Below are positions 1 to 5,538 of a stretch of 8,001 nucleotides of DNA, one piece after another. The notes beneath the pieces are model-generated. The model was given only the letters and a program-made list of their open reading frames with translations, made no database searches and was not told the origin of the DNA. Origin of the DNA: Phycisphaeraceae bacterium (GTDB taxonomy: Bacteria > Planctomycetota > Phycisphaerae > Phycisphaerales > Phycisphaeraceae). Location of the stretch: contig JAJDCT010000269.1 in the NCBI GenBank assembly GCA_029260695.1, positions 1 through 8,001 on the forward strand, written 5' to 3'. A program made the position numbers and the translations under genes. How positions within the stretch are numbered: position 1 is the stretch's first letter; the number at the start of each line of letters is the position of its first letter.

Positions 1-703
1 TATCATCAACGACACCGTCCAGCGCGGCGGCAACGTCATCATCCCCACCTTCGCCGTCGAACGCGCCCAGGAGTTGGTCTACTTCGTCGGCCGACTCGCC
101 GACGCAGACCGCATCCCAAACATCGGCGTCTACCTGGACAGCCCCATGGCCAGCAAAGTCACCAAGGTCTTCCACCGCTGGTGCCGATACCTCGAAGAAG
201 AGGCCCGCTGCGAATCTGGAAAGGGTGCAGACGTCCTGAAGTTCGACGGCTTCAAACTCGTCAGCGCCACCGAAGACTCGATAGCACTGAATACACTCAA
301 GGGCCCCAAAGTCATCATGTCGTCCTCCGGCATGTGCACAGGCGGACGCATCAAACACCACCTTAAAAACAACATCACCCGCCACGACTCCACCATCGTC
401 TTCGTCGGCTACCAGGCAGAAGGAACCCTCGGCCGGATCATCTCCAACGGCGCCAAAGAAGTCCGCATCCACGGCCAGAACTGGCGTGTCAACGCAAAAA
501 TCGCACACCTGCACGGCCTAAGCGCCCACGGCGACAGCGAAGACTTATTACGTTGGCTCTCCAACTGCAACACCCCACCAAAACAACTCTTCCTAACCCA
601 CGGCGAAGCCCGCGGCGCAGAAGCCCTGTCCGACATGATCGAGAAGAAATTAGGTTGGAACGTCAGCGTCCCGGAATATCAGGATGTGGTGGAGCTGGGG
701 TGA
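1..703 (+). CDS. Beta-CASP/RMMBL RNA metallo-hydrolase, C-terminal part
   Basis: Partial gene: the frame is open from base 2 to the TGA at 701-703, so the 5' end lies outside the window and 233 residues are visible. The stretch runs from inside the beta-CASP domain (GGNVIIPTFAVERAQEL near residues 9-25, then YLDSPMA near 44-50) through SSSGMCTGGR (about 107-116) and VGYQAEGTLGR. It ends with LSAHGDS (His about 176, motif B) and LTHGEA (His about 200, motif C) of the RMMBL segment. These motifs are typical of the bacterial and archaeal relatives of CPSF73, which are zinc-dependent endo- or 5'-exoribonucleases in RNA processing and decay. The metal-binding HxHxDH motif would lie in the missing N-terminal half, so activity cannot be judged fully, but both visible histidines are intact. 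Such proteins are usually about 450 residues, so roughly half is missing. It converges with the zinc-ribbon gene ending at 753. The family is clear; the exact RNA substrate is not. Confidence 0.93.
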   Translation, partial: IINDTVQRGGNVIIPTFAVERAQELVYFVGRLADADRIPNIGVYLDSPMASKVTKVFHRWCRYLEEEARCESGKGADVLKFDGFKLVSATEDSIALNTLKGPKVIMSSSGMCTGGRIKHHLKNNITRHDSTIVFVGYQAEGTLGRIISNGAKEVRIHGQNWRVNAKIAHLHGLSAHGDSEDLLRWLSNCNTPPKQLFLTHGEARGAEALSDMIEKKLGWNVSVPEYQDVVELG

Positions 704-752
704 TTATACTTGGTCCCTGATGCCCAAATTACTGATCGGATTTCTTAATACT

Positions 753-1163
753 TCAGTTGTGTGTACCTGAGCGAATTTGAACGCCGCATCGTGGGCACAC
801 ATAGGTATAACCTGACATTAGCGCGAAATATATCAACCCTGGCAGCAACATAAGAATTGACAGAAGGCACCCAACGGCAATGCTCCCACGTGGCTGCTTC
901 TTGGGTTTTCCGATGAATCCGCAATTTGGATTTGGACAGATGATTTCCCCGCGTCCTGGCGATCGGTTGTTTACCACGTCAATTGATGATGTCCGCGAGT
1001 GGGTCAATCGTTCAGCACACTCTAAACAAACCACGTGTTCCTCATGAACGTGGGGAGTTTCGAGTGCACCAATAGCCCGCCCACAATTTTCACAAGTCTC
1101 CAAGTGTTGACCCATAACACCGCGCACTCTTTCTGTTGGATGATAAGGTGCAAGAATCGTCAT
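753..1163 (-). CDS. Small membrane-anchored zinc-ribbon protein, LITAF-like layout
   Basis: A 136-residue protein with no function I can name. It has four Cys pairs: CENC (24-27), CLEC (46-49), CPNPNC (76-81) and CPRC (123-126). The first two pairs fit a small treble-clef or zinc-ribbon unit. The last two are separated by a basic patch (GKPKKQPRG, 85-93) and one hydrophobic stretch (about 97-117). Two halves of a zinc knuckle flanking a membrane-inserted segment is the architecture of LITAF-like domains; that resemblance is my inference from the pattern. The start used is ATG at 1163, which has only a weak purine run upstream. An alternative ATG at 1115 (Met17) keeps all Cys pairs. The gene starts 22 nt after the zf-TFIIB gene ends and is probably co-transcribed with it. 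GC is near 50% (181 of 360 bases in 781-1140), lower than the antiporter and deiminase genes. Confidence 0.75.
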   Translation of the reverse strand: MTILAPYHPTERVRGVMGQHLETCENCGRAIGALETPHVHEEHVVCLECAERLTHSRTSSIDVVNNRSPGRGEIICPNPNCGFIGKPKKQPRGSIAVGCLLSILMLLPGLIYFALMSGYTYVCPRCGVQIRSGTHN

Positions 1164-1185
1164 TCAACGCTTTTCGTAACCAGCT

Positions 1186-1569
1186 CTATCTAAACGGCAC
1201 CAACACCCGCTTCACCTTCTCAACAGCCGTCATCTGCTTAAAGTCCGTAAACTCCCCGGCATCGAGGAAGACGCCGCCGCAGGTGGCGCACTGTTCGTAC
1301 TTGATGTGTGTCTGGTCGTGCATCGAGAGCTTGACGAGTTGGACGGTGCAGCGTGGGCAGTGGATGTCGCGGATGGCGTTCATCTGATCGCCCCCCCGGG
1401 GGTTCGCCGGGTCGCCCATGTCGATGCGGTCTTCGCTGCCGCGGATGTCTTTGAGGTGTTCGTGCTCGCGGAGGTCGAACCAGACGCCCTCGCACCGGCC
1501 GCAGCAATCGACCTCGATATCTTCGACGGACACCTTCTGCATCACGTTGTCACATTTGGGGCATTTCAT
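1186..1569 (-). CDS. zf-TFIIB-like double zinc-ribbon protein
   Basis: A 127-residue soluble protein with two zinc ribbons of the zf-TFIIB type. The first has CPKC (3-6) and the C-rich turn DCCGRCEGVWFDLREHEHL (about 21-39). The second has CPRC (71-74) and CATCGGVFLDAGEF (94-107). The CxGxWFDxxE and CGGVFLDAGEF signatures after the second Cys pair are diagnostic of this family. Its members are widespread small proteins whose molecular role is mostly unknown; binding to nucleic acid or protein is assumed from the fold. A longer frame extends upstream to 1605, but I chose ATG 1569 because AAGGAG (1577-1582) sits 7 nt before it and the protein then begins directly with MKCPKC, as relatives do. 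A TATAAT box lies about 42 nt upstream. It leads a likely two-gene unit with the membrane zinc-ribbon gene downstream. The linker codons contain a GC palindrome at 1393-1402, probably just Pro-Arg-Gly coding. Confidence 0.9.
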   Translation of the reverse strand: MKCPKCDNVMQKVSVEDIEVDCCGRCEGVWFDLREHEHLKDIRGSEDRIDMGDPANPRGGDQMNAIRDIHCPRCTVQLVKLSMHDQTHIKYEQCATCGGVFLDAGEFTDFKQMTAVEKVKRVLVPFR

Positions 1570-1576
1570 GGCTCGT

Positions 1577-1582
1577 CTCCTT
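1577..1582 (-). promoter_or_regulatory. Shine-Dalgarno site of zf-TFIIB gene
   Basis: AAGGAG on the minus strand with a 7-nt gap to the ATG at 1569. It decides between this start and the upstream in-frame start at 1605, which lies at about the expected transcription start and so could hardly be translated. Confidence 0.8.
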
Positions 1583-1610
1583 ATCTGAGGGTGACAAAAG
1601 CTCACAAAAG

Positions 1611-1616
1611 ATTATA
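1611..1616 (-). promoter_or_regulatory. -10 box (TATAAT) for zinc-ribbon operon
   Basis: A perfect TATAAT on the minus strand in the context GGGTATAATC. Transcription would begin near 1604, giving a leader of about 35 nt before the ATG at 1569. No clear TTGACA-like -35 is found at 16-18 nt spacing. The same GGGTATRATC context occurs upstream of the deiminase gene. Confidence 0.6.
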
Positions 1617-1641
1617 CCCAATGGGGTAGCCGCCCGACGTC

Positions 1642-1658
1642 CCACTGATGCGGATCGG
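1642..1658 (+). repeat. 17-base motif, copy 1, beyond sulfatase 3' end
   Basis: CCACTGATGCGGATCGG lies in the gap between the sulfatase stop and the zinc-ribbon promoter. It matches 15 of 17 bases of a motif at 3551-3567 on the other side of the sulfatase gene. The two differing bases swap G for C symmetrically, so the inner 10 bases of one copy are the exact reverse complement of the inner 10 bases of the other. It may be a dispersed motif, a degenerate operator or chance. Confidence 0.35.
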
Positions 1659-1701
1659 GGGATCGTCGATTGCACTAACGGGACGCCGGATGCACGGGGG
1701 C

Positions 1702-3447
1702 CTAATCCATCGGCTTTAGGATGCGGGCGTCATTGATCCGCCCGACCAGTTCTGCTTTGGTCTGCTCGTCCGCATGGTCTCCCCCGATCACGCGTGTCTT
1801 GTCGCCGTCGAGTTTGACCAGGTAGTCTTTGTCTTGGGAGAAGACGCTGACCCGGTTGCGGTAGTCGCCCCGCCGGTGTGCGACGTACTTCACGGGCTTG
1901 TCGTTGAAGATATCGCCCGTCCAATCCGAATAGGAAATCTCTTCGGATACAAGGTTTTTCAGGCTGTGATAAATATCGGCTTGCTGGTGCAGGCCCGTCA
2001 CGACCGCCTGTTTCTTGTTGCCGTACGACACGACCATGGGCACCTTGGCCGCCGCGCGGTATTTGCCTAGCGCATCTGCTTCGCCGGGCTTTAGCGGGAC
2101 CATCGCGTGGTGATCGCCCATGATAATCAACACCCCGTTTTCGAAGAACCCCATCTCGATTAGTTTTTCGTGGAACGCGCCGAGTTGTCTGTCGGCATAC
2201 ATGAAAGTTTCAGCCTCAGAGCTATTCCCGTTATCCGGATTCACAAACGGGTGGTGCGTGCTCATGGTCGAGACATACATAAAGAACTTCTCACTCTGAT
2301 GTTGTTCGATCTTCTCGACCAACCGAGCGTAAAGCGCTTCATCTGATGCGGAGTCGAATTGATACCGGTCCCAGCCGTCGTAGTAAGGGTGGTCCTGGCC
2401 CTCGAGGGTGTCGAAACCGATCCCCCGGGCCCAATCCCCCACCCCGGAGAAGCCGTGGTCCCCCGCCAACAGGAACTCGGTGACGTACCCCTTGCGAGAC
2501 AACGACCTCGGAAGGGACTCGCCGTACCCATCAAACCCGCTGAACGGCCCGGTGCGGACAAAATCGCCCGACTCCGTGGGCCGGAGCGGGAGTTGGCCGG
2601 TGAGCACCGATATGTAGCAGTCGTTGGTGCAGAACCCGTTGGCATAAAATTCTTTGAACGCGATATTCTCCCGGGCGATCTTGTCCAGGCTCGGCGTCCA
2701 GTCGTTCAGGCCCGAGAAATACTTGCTCTGATACGACGACAACGACTCGACCATGAGGACGATGATGTTGGGCGTCTGCGGCGTATGGGGGATGCGCGTT
2801 TCATGTTGATCGAATTCAAACCCACTGACAAACCCTTCGCTGTACCCGCGCGACTCCGAGCGGACCTCCAGGTTGTAAGCGACGACGTTCTTGTAGATCC
2901 ACGAGTGGGTATAGGTATCGTTGCTGGCAAGACTCGACGCGGCCAACAAGCTCAACACGGTCACGATGGCGAGGATGTGATGCGCCTTTCGTTGGATGGT
3001 GTACCTGCTGACAAACACCCTGGCCGACAGAGCTATCGAGCATAGCCCGGCGACAAGGATAAAGATGTGCCGTTTGCGGGTAATCTGAGAGATGTATTTG
3101 TGTGCATAAGAGGCGTAGGCGACGGTATCGTCCACGGTCAGGTGCGAATTAAAGCAAACGAACACCACCGAATCCATAGCACACAGCAGGAACACCAAAA
3201 ACCCCAAAGCCCGCAGGATCAGCGATGGGACACGGGGGATTTTCGACAAGAAAGACAGGTAGAACAGAGACAATATAAACGCATACAGTACCCCGTCATT
3301 CGCCAGGACCTGTGTCGCCCCGAAGAATCGTTTGTCGGTGTGTAGATTGATGTAGCTATCGACGTACAACCCCCTGAACACCAGGGGGCCCGCCAGCATC
3401 ATCAAGAACAAGATCTTGGCCGCCCTGGGCACTGAAATAAACTTCAT
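1702..3447 (-). CDS. LtaS-like membrane sulfatase / phosphoglycerol transferase family protein
   Basis: A 581-residue protein with about five N-terminal membrane segments (near 9-28, 50-68, 74-97, 126-147, 156-175), a linker, then an extracytoplasmic alkaline-phosphatase-superfamily domain from about 225. Residues matching the metal and catalytic sites of LtaS-type enzymes are present: Glu in NIIVLMVES (E234), the nucleophile-position Thr in NGFCTNDCY (T274), His in STMSTHHPF (398/399) and Asp-His in MGDHHAM (445-446). The family moves phosphoglycerol or phosphoethanolamine head groups onto glycolipids, glycans or lipoteichoic acid. The length and layout are normal for it, but the acceptor here is unknown. 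If the host is Gram-negative or planctomycetal, a modified periplasmic glucan or envelope glycolipid is more plausible than lipoteichoic acid (inference). Start ATG 3447 has a weak GAAGAG 5 nt upstream. The gene is 207 nt from the antiporter and probably transcribed alone. A 7-bp hairpin lies early in its coding sequence. Confidence 0.9.
   Translation of the reverse strand: MKFISVPRAAKILFLMMLAGPLVFRGLYVDSYINLHTDKRFFGATQVLANDGVLYAFILSLFYLSFLSKIPRVPSLILRALGFLVFLLCAMDSVVFVCFNSHLTVDDTVAYASYAHKYISQITRKRHIFILVAGLCSIALSARVFVSRYTIQRKAHHILAIVTVLSLLAASSLASNDTYTHSWIYKNVVAYNLEVRSESRGYSEGFVSGFEFDQHETRIPHTPQTPNIIVLMVESLSSYQSKYFSGLNDWTPSLDKIARENIAFKEFYANGFCTNDCYISVLTGQLPLRPTESGDFVRTGPFSGFDGYGESLPRSLSRKGYVTEFLLAGDHGFSGVGDWARGIGFDTLEGQDHPYYDGWDRYQFDSASDEALYARLVEKIEQHQSEKFFMYVSTMSTHHPFVNPDNGNSSEAETFMYADRQLGAFHEKLIEMGFFENGVLIIMGDHHAMVPLKPGEADALGKYRAAAKVPMVVSYGNKKQAVVTGLHQQADIYHSLKNLVSEEISYSDWTGDIFNDKPVKYVAHRRGDYRNRVSVFSQDKDYLVKLDGDKTRVIGGDHADEQTKAELVGRINDARILKPMD
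3370..3388 (-). repeat. GC-rich hairpin inside 5' coding region of sulfatase
   Basis: CCCCCTG, a 5-base loop, then CAGGGGG: a perfect 7-bp stem starting about 60 nt into the sulfatase message (codons 20-26, first membrane segment). It is stable enough to slow ribosomes or affect initiation-proximal folding. It has no U-run, so it is not a classical terminator. It may only reflect Pro/Arg/Gly coding. Confidence 0.45.
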
Positions 3448-3550
3448 TTAGACTCTTCGTTCGGAGACAGATATCGGACCGCTGAGGGCATAAAGTACCC
3501 GTGAATCGAAGCGGCGCAAAGAATGACCCGGCGTCTCCGCACCCGCCCCT

Positions 3551-3567
3551 CCACTGATCCGCATCGG
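3551..3567 (+). repeat. 17-base motif, copy 2, upstream of sulfatase gene
   Basis: CCACTGATCCGCATCGG lies about 104 bases upstream of the sulfatase start and matches 15 of 17 bases of the copy at 1642-1658. Together the copies bracket the sulfatase gene in the same orientation, about 1.9 kb apart. Confidence 0.35.
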
Positions 3568-3586
3568 TAATAGTATGTGTGCGGAT
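3557..3586. repeat. Inverted repeat between antiporter and sulfatase genes
   Basis: ATCCGCA (3557-3563) pairs with TGCGGAT (3580-3586) across a 16-base loop. It overlaps the 17-base motif copy. The position, after the antiporter stop and before the sulfatase start, would suit either a weak transcript end or an operator. There is no U-tract on the minus-strand transcript, so terminator function is doubtful. The remainder of 3448-3654 shows no open gene and no clear promoter hexamers. Confidence 0.35.
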
Positions 3587-3654
3587 GAGGCATTCTACCC
3601 CGTAACGCTCTATTTCCAGGGGTTCACACACCACCTCCGCCTACCCCACCCAGA

Positions 3655-5427
3655 CTACTGGCCACTCTCTCCCGGGTCGGCGTTTGATTGCCGACGAAGC
3701 AGCCTGTTGACCTCCAGCCCCAGCCGGCGGCCGATCCAATCCTCCTCGTCCACGGTGACCGACGCGCCCGCCCGTTGGATGTCGTCGGCAAACGCGTGGT
3801 AGCGGCTACGGACGATGACCGGGGTGTCCGGCGCGACGGCTCGGACGTGGCGGACAATCGTGACCGCGGCGCGGTGGTCGGGGATCGTGACCACCACGAT
3901 CGCTGCGTCGGCGACACGCAGGTGCCGGATGAGCTCGGGGTTGGTCGCGTCGCCGACCTGGGCGTTCAGGCCCATACCCCTTGCGAGCGTCAGGTTGCGT
4001 GGGTTCAGGTCGACGACCAGGATACTGCCGTGACGCTTAAACATCTTGGCGTGCATCCGCTGCGCTGCGGGGCCGAAGCCGATGACGATGATGTGCCCCG
4101 CATGAGGCAAGCCGGTGGCGCTGGGCTCGATCGCAGCGGTTTTTGAGAGGCCCGTGAGGCGGGCAAGGCTTTGCAGAACCCGCCCAAACCCAGGCCCGGT
4201 GGCGACGAGGTACGGCGTCATGAACAGCGTCACCAGGGTCACCGAAACAAACAGCTTGAACGTCCGATCGCCCAACACACCGCTGGCGAACGCGACCTGT
4301 GCCAACACAAACGAAAACTCCCCGACCTGCGCAAGCGACAGACCCACGCCCGCGGCGTGACGGATCTTGGGGATGAACAATCGGACGACCAGCGTGGTCA
4401 CCAGCGTCTTGCCGACCAGGATCATCCCCACCGTCCAGGCGATCAACGCCGCGTTTTCCGCGATCCACACCGGGTTGCCCAGCATCCCGACCGACGTGAA
4501 AAATAAGGTGACAAACAACGCCCGTAGCGCCCCGACATCCGCACGGATCTGCACAGAAAACGGCGACTCGGCCAGCAGGATCCCCGCGATGAACGCCCCG
4601 ATGGCAGGGGACAGCCCAAACCGGTGTGCCAACCACGCCGATCCAAGCGCCAGCACCACCGCCAGCAGGATCGCCAGCTCACGGTTGCGCGTCAGTGTCG
4701 GGTCACGCATGATCCGCGGCAGCAACAGCTTGCTCACCACAAACAGCGCTAACGCCAAACCAACGATCAACAGCAACGATTGACCCATCCCAAGGGCGAT
4801 CGCACCGACCGTCGGCTCACCGCCCAGCATCGTGACCAGCAACACCAACGGCACGACCGCCGTGTCTTGCAACAACAACACACCCAACGCCGTGCGCCCG
4901 GTCACGCTGTCCATCTCCGCCCGATCCGCCAACACACGCAACACGCAGGCCGTGCTGCTAAGCGACACGATCGCACCAATCGCAACCGACTCCTGCACGC
5001 CTAAGCCCAACCCCCGCGCCACCCCCGCGCCGATCACGCAAGTCAACACCACCTGCAACGCCCCGCCGCCAAGCCCGACCGCCCCGATCTTCAGCAGTCG
5101 ACGCAGCGAGAACTCCAACCCGATCACGAACAGCAGCAGCGACACGCCCAGCTCGGCGATCGCGCTGACGAAGGCGTCCCCGTGGACCCAACCCAACGCA
5201 CCGGGCCCAAGCAGCAGGCCCGCAAGCAGATACCCGAGGATCGCGCTCTGCCGGAAATGCTCAAACACCGCCCCCAGCACCAGCGCCGCCGCCAGCAGGA
5301 TCAACACCTCGGTTAGCACATTCCAGAACGGCATCATCCACCCAATACGGTCTCGCCGGGTCTCCTCGCCGGGTGCTACAGCATAGAGACTGCGCGCCAC
5401 GATGCTAGACGACCCGCCAATCAGCAC
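3655..5427 (-). CDS. CPA2/Kef-type cation:proton antiporter with TrkA-N domain
   Basis: A 590-residue inner-membrane antiporter of the CPA2 family exchanging K+ or Na+ for H+. Residues about 34-412 hold roughly a dozen hydrophobic segments. Family hallmarks include ILGYLLAGLLLGPG (63-76), GLEFSLRR (103-110), SLSSTACVLRVL (155-166), LLLQDTAVVPL (184-194, the Gln-Asp ion site) and QVGEFSFVLAQ (367-377). From about 444 to 575 follows a Rossmann TrkA-N (RCK) domain: IIVIGFGPAAQ, then VVDLNP with acidic Asp473, then VGDATNPELI. RCK domains sense NAD(H) or similar nucleotides and gate transport. The third Gly of GxGxxG is Ala here. Start: GTG 5427 has AAGGGGG 5 nt upstream, so I keep it. It adds about 30 polar residues before the first membrane segment, and ATG 5337 or 5334 would give the more usual N-terminus. 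It lies 111 nt downstream of the deiminase on the same strand and is possibly separately transcribed. The cation preference is not visible. Confidence 0.93.
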   Translation of the reverse strand: MLIGGSSSIVARSLYAVAPGEETRRDRIGWMMPFWNVLTEVLILLAAALVLGAVFEHFRQSAILGYLLAGLLLGPGALGWVHGDAFVSAIAELGVSLLLFVIGLEFSLRRLLKIGAVGLGGGALQVVLTCVIGAGVARGLGLGVQESVAIGAIVSLSSTACVLRVLADRAEMDSVTGRTALGVLLLQDTAVVPLVLLVTMLGGEPTVGAIALGMGQSLLLIVGLALALFVVSKLLLPRIMRDPTLTRNRELAILLAVVLALGSAWLAHRFGLSPAIGAFIAGILLAESPFSVQIRADVGALRALFVTLFFTSVGMLGNPVWIAENAALIAWTVGMILVGKTLVTTLVVRLFIPKIRHAAGVGLSLAQVGEFSFVLAQVAFASGVLGDRTFKLFVSVTLVTLFMTPYLVATGPGFGRVLQSLARLTGLSKTAAIEPSATGLPHAGHIIVIGFGPAAQRMHAKMFKRHGSILVVDLNPRNLTLARGMGLNAQVGDATNPELIRHLRVADAAIVVVTIPDHRAAVTIVRHVRAVAPDTPVIVRSRYHAFADDIQRAGASVTVDEEDWIGRRLGLEVNRLLRRQSNADPGESGQ

Positions 5428-5432
5428 AGCCG

Positions 5433-5439
5433 CCCCCTT
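5433..5439 (-). promoter_or_regulatory. Shine-Dalgarno candidate for antiporter GTG start
   Basis: AAGGGGG on the minus strand, 5 nt before the GTG at 5427. This supports the longer antiporter form. The competing ATG codons at 5337/5334 have only a GGGTGG run that directly touches the first ATG. Confidence 0.5.
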
Positions 5440-5538
5440 CTACAACACGGCTCTGACATGTGTATCTATCTACGAACCACCAGGCCCGGCAATCCGTGAC
5501 CTCCCCCAGCCCCCTCACACTTAATATGGACCACCACC

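Noticed and set aside
704..710. TATAATC on the minus strand just past the zinc-ribbon gene
   Set aside because: It matches the -10 motif but would drive transcription antisense into the RNA-hydrolase gene, with no gene to serve; the gap is AT-rich, so chance is likely.
704..752. Possible bidirectional terminator between the convergent genes
   Set aside because: Only 5-bp imperfect pairings (ACTGA/TCAGT) with a long loop extending beyond the gap; no stable stem or U-run.
1393..1402. CCCCCGGGGG palindrome in the zf-TFIIB gene
   Set aside because: Fully explained by Pro-Arg-Gly codons in a linker of a GC-rich gene.
2359..3045. 228-residue open frame on the + strand, opposite the sulfatase
   Set aside because: Its composition is that of a complementary-strand shadow, and the opposite strand encodes the well-supported sulfatase catalytic domain.
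3356..3634. 92-residue minus-strand frame overlapping the sulfatase start and its upstream region
   Set aside because: About a third overlaps the sulfatase coding sequence in another frame, it has no ribosome site, and no motif supports it.
4832..5386. 184-residue open frame on the + strand, opposite the antiporter
   Set aside because: Ser/Thr/Asn/Pro-rich shadow of the hydrophobic antiporter reading frame, with no recognisable domain.
5428..5538. Promoter for the antiporter (TTGCCG with TAGATA at 18-nt spacing on the minus strand)
   Set aside because: The -10 candidate matches only about 3 of 6 consensus bases, too weak to annotate.
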